Shown: positions 26,929 to 35,528 of the stretch, one piece after another
Numbering within the stretch: position 1 is the first letter of the stretch
Layout: each line of letters starts with the position of its first letter
DNA from: Sulfurimicrobium lacus
GTDB lineage: Bacteria > Pseudomonadota > Gammaproteobacteria > Burkholderiales > Sulfuricellaceae
Length of the DNA: 64,000 nucleotides
NCBI RefSeq assembly: GCF_011764585.1
Contig: NZ_AP022853.1
Location: forward strand, 2,153,501-2,217,500
Reading direction: 5' to 3'
Translations under genes and position numbers: made by a program
The notes under the pieces: generated by a model
The model's input: only the letters and a program-made list of their open reading frames with translations
The model's database searches: none
What the model was told of the DNA's origin: nothing

Positions 26929-27141
26929 TTACTTGCGGCTAAAAAGCAGGATCACCCCCGCCACTAATGCCCCCACGCCGGCCCAGACAGGAATGTTTAC
27001 GGTCTCCGTATCCTTGACCGACAGCTCTATCGGCCCCAGCTTGGCCTGGTGCGTCTCCTTGGTGTAAGTGAAACCGCCATACGCCAACGCGAGGCCACCA
27101 GCCACGATCAGCGCGATTGCCAACATCTTGATTGCGTCCAT
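26929..27141 (-). CDS. Small two-helix membrane protein (DUF3185-like)
   Basis: 70 residues: helix LAIALIVAGGLALAYGGFTYT, a soluble bridge (AKLGPIELSVKDTETVNIP) and helix WAGVGALVAGVILLFSRK. The GGFTYTKE and LGPIELSVKDTETV features recur in a widespread uncharacterised family near stress genes. ATG 27141 follows GGGAG at eight bases. No function is known. It is separated from the yqjD-like gene by 38 bp and may lead that transcript. Confidence 0.75.
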   Translation of the reverse strand: MDAIKMLAIALIVAGGLALAYGGFTYTKETHQAKLGPIELSVKDTETVNIPVWAGVGALVAGVILLFSRK

Positions 27142-27257
27142 CGCATTTTCTCCCATAGATAAACACGTGACTTGGCGTCGGGTAGCCTGAAAAGACAGAA
27201 ACCGTGTACAACCGGATCGCTTTACCAGACACCACGCTGCACAGAAAACCGAGTCTG

Positions 27258-27404
27258 TTACAGGCGCCGACCTTGAATGACACGCAGCAATATCACCACG
27301 ATCGCGATGACCAGGAGTATGTGAATCAGCCCGCCCAAGGTGTACGAAGTGACCAAGCCAAGCAACCAGAGGATAAGCAGAATAACGATAATTGTTTCGA
27401 GCAT
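27258..27404 (-). CDS. Lmo0937-family tiny membrane protein
   Basis: 48 residues, two hydrophobic helices (LETIIVILLILWLLGLV and LIHILLVIAIVVILLRVIQG) joined by a Gly turn. This is the lmo0937-type stress-associated family. AGGAG lies before ATG 27404. The nearly perfect palindrome at 27592 is 188 bp upstream. Confidence 0.8.
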   Translation of the reverse strand: MLETIIVILLILWLLGLVTSYTLGGLIHILLVIAIVVILLRVIQGRRL

Positions 27405-28052
27405 TTTGGCTACTCCTAATGAAGACGTGCGGAGTCCTACTGTAGCCCCGCATGTCATGTTTCTGTGGAGCACGCACCCACTACGCTGTGTACGATTTCC
27501 ATTGCCTTTATAACGTCGGCCGTGAACCAATGGCCAAATCCCGCACTGCTTTGATCGTTCAATGATGATCTTCTTCTTTTCAAAAATGCTCTGTGCGCTA
27601 GCGCACTTATCGGACCGAGTATTTTCGGGTGCCTGTTTACCTGCCAATGGGGTGCTTATCCTGATCGCAGTCGATCCTATGTTCGCCCGCATGCCAGCAC
27701 CCGGCCTGCAGTGGCTGCTCGCGGGAGGCCTGCCATGTGAATTGCCGCTGATTCGTAAGGCACAGTAGAACGGCTGCTTGGGAAAACAGTATGGCAACTC
27801 AGGGGCGACCTCGACCAGATCCAGGTGTCGTACTATGTGCCTGCTTTGAATATGGATACAGCCATCGAACATTGTGATTCGGCGACATATTGGATACACT
27901 GAAAAACACTAAATTTGTGTCCCGCAAAACTGCTACACACAGGCGTCGCACTGAAAAATCAAGTAATTGAGCTGTAATGCATTAATTAAGAGAAGAGGGG
28001 AGGCCCCTCCCTCTCCGTCAATTTTGGCCAGCGTGACAGAAAGACCAAATTT
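27405..28052. other. 648-bp spacer without a supported gene
   Basis: The divergent gap between the lmo0937-like gene and the second AI-2E exporter holds the palindrome at 27592 and a short GAGGGG-AGG-CCCCTC hairpin near 27996. A 68-codon plus-strand reading frame at 27562-27768 has no ribosome site and no family-like sequence. The remainder shows nothing recognisable. Confidence 0.6.
27592..27607 (-). promoter_or_regulatory. TGTGCG palindrome upstream of lmo0937-like gene
   Basis: Core TGTG-CGCTAGCG-CACT. The 14 bases GTGCGCTAGCGCAC are a perfect palindrome, the best half-site symmetry of the set. Confidence 0.6.
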
Positions 28053-29114
28053 ATGGCATTTCCATATACCTCGCTGGTTAGCGTTTCATTTACCCTCGCC
28101 ATCCTGCTTGCTGCTTTCGTCGTGCTCAAGCCGTTTCTGCTTGCCGTGGTGTGGGCGGCGGTCATCGCCCTGGCTTCGTGGCCGCTGCATCGCAGGATTC
28201 GCTCGGCATTAGGCAACCGGCCCAACCTTTCCGCCGCCTGCTCGACTTCCGTGATCGCTTTGACCCTGGTGGTGCCGATGGTGCTGCTGGCGGTATTCAT
28301 GATCAACGATCTCTACGCCGTGGGAACCTATCTGGTCGAGGCGGACGATGTGGGCAAGTTGCCACCGGTGTGGCTTGGTCAGATGCCCTGGGTGGGCGGT
28401 TTTCTGATCAGAAAATGGGAGCTGGTGATGGCGCACCCCCATGAACTCAGCAGACTCTCCCAGGAATGGCTGTTTTCACAACTGAACCAGGCCCCGCAAC
28501 TGGCGCAATATGTGCTGGTGGACTTCAGTTCTCGCCTGGCGACGCTGGCGTTCGCGTTGTGGGTGCTGTTTTTCTTCTACCGGGAAGGCGATGGTCTGGT
28601 CGCGAAAATCAATTTCATGGGCCACAAATGGCTTCAGCGTCGCTGGCCATCGTATTCACACAGCATCCCGGGCGCTGTGCGCGGTGCGGTGAACGGCCTG
28701 GTAATCGTGGGATTTTGCGAGACGCTGGTGTTCAGTGCGCTGTTTGCCGCGGTCGGGATTCCTTCCGCCGTGCTGCTCGGCGCCCTGGCGGCGATTCTGG
28801 CCCTGGTTCCGCTCGCGGCGCCTGCCTTGCTGGCGCTGATTGGCGTGATGCTGGCCGCTCAAGGCGCCACCCTGATCGGCATGTATGTGTTCTTCTTCGG
28901 TACGGCGGTGGTCATGGCCGCAGACTATATCGTTCGTCCCTGGCTGATACGGGGTGACACGGAACTGCCGTTTCTGGCCGTCTTGTTCGGCTTCCTGGGC
29001 GGCATCGCCACCATGGGCATCGTCGGGCTTATAATCGGGCCGGTGATTCTGGCCCTGCTGCTCGTTCTGCTGCGCGAAGCGACGCTCGACGATACAGGCG
29101 ATCTGGGCCTTTGA
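28053..29114 (+). CDS. AI-2E family transporter, second copy
   Basis: 353-residue membrane protein with about eight helices. The N-terminal pair (LAILLAAFVVLKPFLLAVVWAAVIALASWP), a soluble middle (about 95-150) and the C-terminal DYIVRPWLI plus GIVGLIIGPVILALLLVLL follow the AI-2E/PerM plan (YdiK-like branch). It is diverged from the copy at 16922. Substrate unknown. It converges on the GGDEF-EAL gene with only nine bases between stop codons. The ribosome site is weak (AGAAAGA). Confidence 0.8.
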   Translation: MAFPYTSLVSVSFTLAILLAAFVVLKPFLLAVVWAAVIALASWPLHRRIRSALGNRPNLSAACSTSVIALTLVVPMVLLAVFMINDLYAVGTYLVEADDVGKLPPVWLGQMPWVGGFLIRKWELVMAHPHELSRLSQEWLFSQLNQAPQLAQYVLVDFSSRLATLAFALWVLFFFYREGDGLVAKINFMGHKWLQRRWPSYSHSIPGAVRGAVNGLVIVGFCETLVFSALFAAVGIPSAVLLGALAAILALVPLAAPALLALIGVMLAAQGATLIGMYVFFFGTAVVMAADYIVRPWLIRGDTELPFLAVLFGFLGGIATMGIVGLIIGPVILALLLVLLREATLDDTGDLGL

Positions 29115-29123
29115 TCGTTCTTG

Positions 29124-31916
29124 TTATACCTTCCCAATCTGCGTTCGCAGGTTGAGGTCATGCTTGCGGAAGGCTTGCCTGACATCGATACGTAGTTGTT
29201 CGTCCCCCCACGGTTTGAAGATGAACTTGAACACCGCGCCTTCGTTGATGGCGGCAGCGATCATCTGCTGGTCGGCATGGGCGGTCAGCATGATGCGTAC
29301 CGTGTCGGGGTGGAGTTTTCTGACCTTGCGTAGCAGTTCGATGCCATTCATTTCCGGCATGCGCTGATCCGAGATGATGACGCCGACAGGGTGTGTCGCC
29401 AGCAGATCGAGGGCGGCGCGGGGGCGGGTGGCACGCAGGATACGGTAGCCATCCGCGTGTAACACTCTGGCTATGGCATTGAGTACGCCTTCCTCGTCGT
29501 CTACCAGCAGCAGAACCCGTTCCTCCTGGATGAATGCGTGCTTGCTTTCCAGCTTGACGCCGTCCTTCAGCAACTGGCACATGTCCTGTTGCGGCACCGG
29601 GTGGCTGAAGTGAAACCCCTGTATTTCGTCACACAGGCGCGAGCGCAGAAACTCCTGCTGCTCGGCGGTTTCCACGCCTTCGGCCACGGTCTTGATGTTG
29701 AGACTGTGCGAGAGGGAAATGATGGCCTGGGAGATGGCGGCGTCTTCGGGGTTGCTGGTTATTTCGCGCACGAAGGACTGGTCGATCTTGATGCGGTCGA
29801 TGGGGAAGCGCTTGAGATAACTGAGCGAGGAATAGCCGGTGCCGAAATCGTCGATGGAAATCTGTACGCCCAGCGCGCGCAATTTGTTCAGGATGGTGAC
29901 GGTGTTTTCCGCATCGTGCATGATGGTTCTTTCCGTGAGTTCCAGTTCCAGGCAAGATGGGGGCAGGCCGGTGTCGCGCAGGGCGCTGGCCACGACCTCA
30001 TCCAGGTTGTTCTGATTGAACTGGCGCGAGGATAGATTCACGCCCACACGGATTTTCGGCAAGCCCTCGTCGATCCATGCCTTGAGTTGGACGCAGGCGG
30101 TGCGCAGCACCCATTCGCCGATGGGGATGATGAGGCCGGTTTCCTCCGCCAGGGGGATGAAGGCATTGGGCGAAATCAGTCCGATCTCCGGATGCTGCCA
30201 GCGCAGCAGCGCTTCCATGCCGATGATGCTGCCGTTGTGGAGGTCTACCTGCGGTTGGTAATGCAGCACCAGCTCGTTGCGCTCCAGTGCGTGGCGCAGG
30301 CTGTTTTCCATCGCAAGGCGTTCCATGGCGCGGGTGGTGAGCTCCTCGGTGTAGTACTGGTAATTGTTGCGCCCCTGCTCCTTGGCGCGGTAGAGCGCGC
30401 TGTCCGCGTTTTTGAACAGTGTGGTGATGTCGCCGCCGTCGCTGGGGAATATGCTGATGCCGACGCTGCAGGTGACGAAAACCTCGTGCCCCTGCAACAT
30501 GAATTTCTCCGCCAGCGCGGCGATGATCTTTTGCGCCACGGTGCTGGCAAAGCGAGAATCGTCGAGGTCCTCCAGCAGGATCGTGAATTCGTCCCCGCCC
30601 AGCCGCGTGACGGTGTCCTGTTCGCGCACGCAGTCGCGCAGGCGCTGTGCCGTTTCCTGCAGCAGCAGGTCTCCGATGGGGTGGCCGAGGGTGTCGTTGA
30701 TGTCCTTGAAGTGGTCGAGGTCGAGGAACATCACCGCCAGCATGGCATTTCCGCGCTGCGCGCGCGCCAGCGAATGCTCCATGCGGGCGTTCAGCAGCAG
30801 GCGGTTGGGGAGGCCGGTGAGCGGGTCGTGGTGGGCGAGGTGGTCGAGCTTGGACTCCGATTCCTTCATCGAGCTGATGTCGGAGAACACGCCCACGTAA
30901 TGGGTGATCCGGCCGCGCTCGTCCTTCACCACGCTGATGTTGAGCCATTCGGGGTAGATGTCGCCGTTCTTGCGCCGGTTCCATAATTCTCCCTGCCAGC
31001 GCCCGGTCTCGCGGATGACGCTCCACATCGAGGCATAGAACTGTTCGTCGTGGCGTTCCGATTTGAGGGTGGCGCCGGTCAGGCCGGCGATCTCGTCCTC
31101 GCCGTACCCGGTGATCTCGGTGAATGCGCGGTTGACCGCGACGATGCGGCCATCGGGATCGGTGATCATCACGCCCTCCACTGTGTGCTCGAACACCGCG
31201 GCCGAGAGGCGCAATTCGGCGTTGGATTTGGCGAGCTGAGTGGCGTAATGATGGATCTCGCGCTCGACCCGGCGTGCCAGCAGCAGCATCATCACGCCGA
31301 GCAAGGTGATGGAAACGAATACAATGCCTGCCTGCCAGCGCATCCTGTCCCAAAAGATGCGGTTCACGTCATCCAGATAAATACCCGAACCGATGACCCA
31401 TCCCCAGGGTAAGAAGCCTTTGACGTAGGAAGTTTTTGGCACAGGCTGGGTGAAGCCCGGTTTCGGCCACAGGTAGTCCACAAATCCCGCGCCGTTATTC
31501 CGGACGGTAGCGACGAATGCGACAAACAGCCGCTTGCCGTTCGGGTCCTTGAAATCGGACAGATCCTTGCCATCCAGTTGCGGCATCATGGGATGCATCA
31601 CCATGCGTGGCTGGAGGTCGTTGATCCAGAAATATTCGTTGTCGTCGTAACGCATATTCCGGATGGTTTCGATGGCGGCGCGTTTTGCTTGATTCTCGGT
31701 CAACTCGCCGTCCTGTTGCAACGAGTGGAAGCGTACCAGGACACCGTAGGCGGACTCGACCAGGTGACGGGTCTTGACCTGGCGGTCTTCCATGAGGGAC
31801 GCCCGCTTGTCTACCAGCGCAAGCACGGCGATCAGCGCCATGGCGCCGAAAGCCACGGCAACGATCGCGAGAAGCCGCGACCTGAGATTGAAATTCGAGC
31901 CCCACTCCTGGTTCAT
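29124..31916 (-). CDS. sCACHE-PAS-GGDEF-EAL-REC c-di-GMP enzyme
   Basis: 930-residue membrane-bound enzyme. In order: a helix near 12-35, a single-CACHE periplasmic sensor (DNEYFWINDLQPRMVMHP to GWVIGSGIYLDDV), a second helix, PAS/PAC, GGDEF (REQD inhibitory site then GGDEF near 440), EAL (EALLRW near 567, [15 protein letters not shown], all catalytic residues present) and a C-terminal receiver with phospho-acceptor in SDQRMPE (about D850). Both cyclase and phosphodiesterase parts look competent. The receiver at the far end is unusual and is shared with the regulator at 49471. Its ATG overlaps the stop of the FAD enzyme gene by four bases, so the two are co-expressed. Confidence 0.9.
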   Translation of the reverse strand: MNQEWGSNFNLRSRLLAIVAVAFGAMALIAVLALVDKRASLMEDRQVKTRHLVESAYGVLVRFHSLQQDGELTENQAKRAAIETIRNMRYDDNEYFWINDLQPRMVMHPMMPQLDGKDLSDFKDPNGKRLFVAFVATVRNNGAGFVDYLWPKPGFTQPVPKTSYVKGFLPWGWVIGSGIYLDDVNRIFWDRMRWQAGIVFVSITLLGVMMLLLARRVEREIHHYATQLAKSNAELRLSAAVFEHTVEGVMITDPDGRIVAVNRAFTEITGYGEDEIAGLTGATLKSERHDEQFYASMWSVIRETGRWQGELWNRRKNGDIYPEWLNISVVKDERGRITHYVGVFSDISSMKESESKLDHLAHHDPLTGLPNRLLLNARMEHSLARAQRGNAMLAVMFLDLDHFKDINDTLGHPIGDLLLQETAQRLRDCVREQDTVTRLGGDEFTILLEDLDDSRFASTVAQKIIAALAEKFMLQGHEVFVTCSVGISIFPSDGGDITTLFKNADSALYRAKEQGRNNYQYYTEELTTRAMERLAMENSLRHALERNELVLHYQPQVDLHNGSIIGMEALLRWQHPEIGLISPNAFIPLAEETGLIIPIGEWVLRTACVQLKAWIDEGLPKIRVGVNLSSRQFNQNNLDEVVASALRDTGLPPSCLELELTERTIMHDAENTVTILNKLRALGVQISIDDFGTGYSSLSYLKRFPIDRIKIDQSFVREITSNPEDAAISQAIISLSHSLNIKTVAEGVETAEQQEFLRSRLCDEIQGFHFSHPVPQQDMCQLLKDGVKLESKHAFIQEERVLLLVDDEEGVLNAIARVLHADGYRILRATRPRAALDLLATHPVGVIISDQRMPEMNGIELLRKVRKLHPDTVRIMLTAHADQQMIAAAINEGAVFKFIFKPWGDEQLRIDVRQAFRKHDLNLRTQIGKV

Positions 31917-33484
31917 GTTTTGCTCCCGATTCCGTTTCGTGGCGGAAAACCCAATCGCCGCAACACATCTTGCGCCGCTTTCACACCCCAGTAGTTCGCT
32001 TCCTCGAAAATGGAAAAACCGCTCAGATCGGCGTGGGCGAGATGAACGCGCCGATGAGACGCACCGAGCTGTTGTCGCGCGGCGCTCCATATCCACCCGC
32101 TCACGGGTTTTGACATGGCGTGTCCCCAGCGCCAGATGTCGAGTTGTTGCACCTTGTCGCGAATGTCGGGGTGGGGGCGCGACAGGTCTGCCAGAATCCG
32201 CTCTGCCCAGCGATCGCGCGGCGTCTCGTATAAGGCTTGACGCGCAGCCGCGGTGTTGCCTGGTAAAGCCCAATAATACGTCAGAACAGTCGGGCCGGGA
32301 GAAGTGCCCAGACTTTGCTGCAGGGCATTGACATAGCCTAGGGCAGGGCTGTCGTAGAGCACGTTGTCCCACGCCAGCGCCGCGCCGTTGCCATGTTGCA
32401 GCGCTTCGCCGAGGGTCAGATTGGCCACCAGCCAAGGGGCGTATTGCACTGCCTGGGAGGCGTCGCGCAGGCTGCTGTCCAGGTCCGCCACGACATGGGG
32501 CAGGACAAAAACCGGCGCGGCGAAAATGACCCTGTTGGCGCGCCAGCGCACGGTGCGATTTTCCCGTGCCAGATAAACATCCAGTTCGACATGGTGACTG
32601 GATTCCTCGATGCGGTGCACCAGCGCCGCTGTTTCGACCTGTTCGCTGAAACGTTGCCGCATCTGCCGGGCCAGCCAGGCATTGCCTTCAGGCCAGGTCA
32701 ACACCTGCTCGCCGTCGGCGCTGGCGTTGGCAGCATGCCCGTCGCGGCAACCATAGTTGACGTACCAGTTCAGCGGTTCCGAATCCAGGCCATGCTGCAG
32801 CATGAAGGCGCGCATGGAGAGCGTGTCCAGGGCGAGCAGTTCCGGGTCGCGAGATGAGAGTGCTGCCGGAATGGCGAAGGCTCTCTCGCCGGCTGCGCTG
32901 CGCCGCTGGCGGTAGCGTTCCAGCAGGTCGAAGAAGCGACGGTATTGTTCCTGATCGCGCTTGGTAGCGCCGATTTGCGGCAGCAGCCCTTCCTGCCACA
33001 GGCCATGACGGTAGAGCCGCTCCTGCGGCGCAAAGCAGAGGAAGCGCTCGTCATAAGCCGGCGCCTCGGCATAAGGATCGCCGCGCAACACGCCGAGATC
33101 GGCCAGCAGTTCGCGCACATCGCGCGCCTCCCGTCCAGGCAGGGGGAGATAATGCGCGCCCCAAGGATAGGCCGAAACCGCGTTGTGCCCGGCGCGCGCA
33201 TTGCCGCCGGTTTCATCTTCCAGTTCGAACAGGCGGAAATCGCCGAAACCGGCCTGGTTCAGCTTCCAGGCGGCAGAGAGGCCGGCAATGCCGCCGCCCA
33301 CGATAGCTACACCGACCTGACGCGTTTCGGACGGCGCCGGGAAATCGCGCCCGCGCAGGCGATGGCCGCGCTCGAGCCCTGCGCCGAGGAGCTTGCCGGG
33401 CGGGAGGCCGGGGCTGGCGGCGGTGTGGCAGCCGGGCAGGCACGCGGCCGCTGCGAGGGAGAGCAGGAAGTCGCGGCGCTTCAT
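31913..33484 (-). CDS. FAD-dependent amine-oxidase-like lipoprotein
   Basis: 523-residue flavoprotein of the NAD(P)/FAD or amine-oxidase type. The N-terminus carries a twin-arginine motif (KRRDFLLSL) and a lipobox LPGC (Cys19), so it is probably exported folded with FAD and lipid-anchored in the envelope. The dinucleotide motif VAIVGGGIAGLSAAW is near residue 58, and a GWIWSAARQQLG to YWGVKAAQDVL end is typical. Given its place directly beside aminopropyltransferase and speD genes, a polyamine is a possible substrate; this is contextual inference. It is translationally coupled to the downstream CACHE-GGDEF-EAL gene. Confidence 0.75.
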   Translation of the reverse strand: MKRRDFLLSLAAAACLPGCHTAASPGLPPGKLLGAGLERGHRLRGRDFPAPSETRQVGVAIVGGGIAGLSAAWKLNQAGFGDFRLFELEDETGGNARAGHNAVSAYPWGAHYLPLPGREARDVRELLADLGVLRGDPYAEAPAYDERFLCFAPQERLYRHGLWQEGLLPQIGATKRDQEQYRRFFDLLERYRQRRSAAGERAFAIPAALSSRDPELLALDTLSMRAFMLQHGLDSEPLNWYVNYGCRDGHAANASADGEQVLTWPEGNAWLARQMRQRFSEQVETAALVHRIEESSHHVELDVYLARENRTVRWRANRVIFAAPVFVLPHVVADLDSSLRDASQAVQYAPWLVANLTLGEALQHGNGAALAWDNVLYDSPALGYVNALQQSLGTSPGPTVLTYYWALPGNTAAARQALYETPRDRWAERILADLSRPHPDIRDKVQQLDIWRWGHAMSKPVSGWIWSAARQQLGASHRRVHLAHADLSGFSIFEEANYWGVKAAQDVLRRLGFPPRNGIGSKT

Positions 33485-33514
33485 GGTTGGCCCGCAGCAA
33501 GGACAGGAACAATA

Positions 33515-33616
33515 TTCACCGCAAGGGACGCAAAGGTACGCGAAGGAAAAGCAGTAAGCCCTGTGTCGTTGACCTGTTGGTGTTCCATTGCGCTACTTCG
33601 CGTCCTTTGCGGTGAA
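33515..33616. repeat. Inverted repeat of the CACCGCAAAGGACGC type
   Basis: In the 146-bp gap between the FAD enzyme and speE-like genes. The left arm begins at 33515 (TTCACCGCAAGGGACGC) and the right arm at about 33597-33616 is its reverse complement (GCGTCCTTTGCGGTGAA). This is a dispersed intergenic repeat found widely in environmental proteobacteria. It could form a stem and separate expression of the two genes. Confidence 0.65.
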
Positions 33617-33630
33617 GCGTTGCGCGGCGA

Positions 33631-35130
33631 TCATGGCGCCTGGTGCTTCCATTCGGCCTCGTAATAATGCACCAGCGCCTGGTTGTTGAGGCGGTTGATC
33701 TCGGTTTCCATGGGTGCCATGTCCTTGGGGAACTGGAACAGCGTCGGCGTGAGGTCGGAACTGACGAAGCGCAGGTTGGCCGAGTAATGATCGGGCTGGA
33801 CGTAAGGCTGATGGCTGGCAATGACGTAGCCCCATTCGCCGAACGAGGGCACCAGTGCGTGGTACGGCGTGGCCTGCAGGCCGACGCTCCTGATGGTGTT
33901 GACGATGCACCAGAACGACTGCCGGGCATAGAGCGGCGAGGTCGACTGGATCACGGCCAGGCCATGCTGCGACAGGCGCTTTTCCAGCAAGCGGTAGAAA
34001 GTGTTGGTGTAGAGCTTGCCCAGGGCGAAATTGGTCGGGTCGGGGAAGTCCACCACGATGAAGTCGTAGAACTCGCCGTTTTTCTCCAGCCACAGGAAGG
34101 CGTCGTCATTGACCAGTTTGAGTTTGGGCGAATGCAGCGCGTCCTGGTTGAGTTCGCGCAGCAGCGGCAGGCGGGAAAACAGCCTGGTCATGTTGGGGTC
34201 GAGGTCGACCAGCGTGATGCTCTCTATGCCCGGGTACTTGAGGATTTCCCGCACCGCCAGGCCGTCGCCGCCGCCCAGCACCAGCACGCGGCGCGGCTGT
34301 TTGACGGCCTGCAGGGCGGGATGGATCAATGCTTCGTGATAGCGGTATTCGTCGCGCGAGGAAAACTGCAGGTTGCCATTGAGGAACAGGCGAACGTCGT
34401 CTTGCCAGCGCGTCAGCACGATGCGCTGGTAGGGCGTGGTTTCGGTATAGATGATTTCGTCGGCGTAGAGATTTGCTTCCGCAAGGGTGGTGAGGCGATC
34501 CGCACCCGCCAGGCCGGCGACCAGCAACGCGCTGACGACGACGCACTGGGCCGCCATGCCTTTCAAGCCGGCAAGCTGGGCGCGGAACAGCCACACCGCC
34601 CAGCCCGCCACCAGGGCGTTGAGCAGGCCGAACATCAGGCTGGTGCGGATCAGGCCGAGATGGGGCGCGAGCAGGAGCGGAAAGGCCAGCGACACCACCA
34701 GCGCGCCGAGGTAGTCGAAGGTCAGCACCTGCGAGACCAGGTCCTTGAGCCCATAGTGCTGCTTGAGGATGCGCATCACCAGCGGGATTTCCAGCCCCAC
34801 CAGGATGCCGGTCAGCAGCACCAGTCCATACAGCACCACTTTGAAGGGGCCTGCGGCCCAGGCGAACACGAGGAACAGCAGCGCGGCGGAAAAGCCGCCC
34901 ACCACGCCGACCATCAGCTCGATCTGGATAAAGCGCGCCACCAGGCCCTTGACGATGTGGCGCGACAGGTAGGAGCCCACGCCCATGGCAAAGAGATAGG
35001 TGCCGATGATGGTGGAGAACTGGGTGACCGAATCGCCCAGCAGGTAGCTCGATAGCGCCCCCGCCACGAGCTCGTAAACCAGCCCGCAGGACGCAATGAT
35101 GAATACCGAGGCGAGCAGGGCGAGATTCAT
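33631..35130 (-). CDS. Membrane-anchored spermidine-synthase-like aminopropyltransferase
   Basis: 499 residues: seven membrane helices in the first ~205 residues fused to a spermidine-synthase fold. The soluble part has the decarboxylated-SAM site VLVLGGGDGLAVREIL, the next acidic strand (ITLVDLDPNMTRLF) and the catalytic-loop segment VVDFPDPTNFALGKLYTN. The family transfers an aminopropyl group from decarboxylated SAM to an amine; the membrane domain is typical of long SpeE-like proteins whose acceptor is often unproven. speD, which makes the donor, lies four genes away. The gap to DUF350 is 12 bp, so they are one operon. Confidence 0.88.
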   Translation of the reverse strand: MNLALLASVFIIASCGLVYELVAGALSSYLLGDSVTQFSTIIGTYLFAMGVGSYLSRHIVKGLVARFIQIELMVGVVGGFSAALLFLVFAWAAGPFKVVLYGLVLLTGILVGLEIPLVMRILKQHYGLKDLVSQVLTFDYLGALVVSLAFPLLLAPHLGLIRTSLMFGLLNALVAGWAVWLFRAQLAGLKGMAAQCVVVSALLVAGLAGADRLTTLAEANLYADEIIYTETTPYQRIVLTRWQDDVRLFLNGNLQFSSRDEYRYHEALIHPALQAVKQPRRVLVLGGGDGLAVREILKYPGIESITLVDLDPNMTRLFSRLPLLRELNQDALHSPKLKLVNDDAFLWLEKNGEFYDFIVVDFPDPTNFALGKLYTNTFYRLLEKRLSQHGLAVIQSTSPLYARQSFWCIVNTIRSVGLQATPYHALVPSFGEWGYVIASHQPYVQPDHYSANLRFVSSDLTPTLFQFPKDMAPMETEINRLNNQALVHYYEAEWKHQAP

Positions 35131-35142
35131 GCCGCCGCCACT

Positions 35143-35358
35143 TCAGCCATGAATGGCGGAGGCGACGATGATGGCGATTCCCAGGCACATGGCGCCGACG
35201 ATGATGGAGAGCGGGAGGTTCTTGTCCTCGACGATTTCCTTCCACAGGTCATAGGGCGTGAGCTTGTCTATGACGATGAAGGAAATCCAGAACAGCGCCA
35301 CGCCCAGCAGGGAATAGAGCAATGAATTGATCAGGTAGATGGGATTGATGACGTCCAT
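35143..35358 (-). CDS. DUF350 membrane protein (YjfL-like)
   Basis: 71 residues, two helices (LINSLLYSLLGVALFWISFIVI and LPLSIIVGAMCLGIAIIVASAI) separated by DKLTPYDLWKEIVEDKN, the standard DUF350 repeat unit. Larger DUF350 proteins contain tandem copies; this is the single-unit form. In E. coli the relative YjfL lies with a PspA-like protein. Here it sits inside a polyamine and zinc-ribbon cluster. Function unknown. Confidence 0.87.
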   Translation of the reverse strand: MDVINPIYLINSLLYSLLGVALFWISFIVIDKLTPYDLWKEIVEDKNLPLSIIVGAMCLGIAIIVASAIHG

Positions 35359-35376
35359 GGTGTCTCCTCGATGGTT

Positions 35377-35514
35377 TTATTTGTGATAAGCGCTGCGCGC
35401 CGTTCCGGGTTGTGGCTTGCCTTCGTTGACGCTGTATACGCTCCAGCCGTGGTATTGCGCCCAGGCGAACAGGCTGAGGGCCAGCAGGCCGCTCGCCAGA
35501 TAAGTCTTAAACAA
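35377..35514 (-). CDS. 45-residue membrane-anchored peptide
   Basis: A short gene in the DUF350-DUF4178 gap, from TTG 35514 (AAAGGAG eight bases upstream) to TAA 35377. The product starts MFKTYLASGLLALSLFAWAQ, one membrane helix or signal anchor, then a small soluble tail YHGWSVYSVNEGKPQPG. Spacing of 14 bp to the gene before and 18 bp to the gene after fits an operon member. I do not recognise a family. It could be an accessory subunit of the DUF350/DUF4178 complex. Confidence 0.65.
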   Translation of the reverse strand: MFKTYLASGLLALSLFAWAQYHGWSVYSVNEGKPQPGTARSAYHK

Positions 35515-35528
35515 GAACAGGGCTCCTT

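Noticed and set aside
1804-27610. LexA boxes as an explanation of the recurrent palindrome
   Set aside because: CTGT and ACAG are separated by ten bases, not eight as in E. coli-type LexA sites, and the CG dinucleotides are the invariant part; the targets are not DNA-repair genes.
27562-27768. Small plus-strand gene of 68 codons
   Set aside because: No ribosome site, mixed composition, no family-like sequence, and it overlaps the regulatory palindrome at 27592.
33643-35055. 470-codon plus-strand frame opposite the aminopropyltransferase
   Set aside because: Shadow of a clear spermidine-synthase-like gene; no ribosome site or domain.
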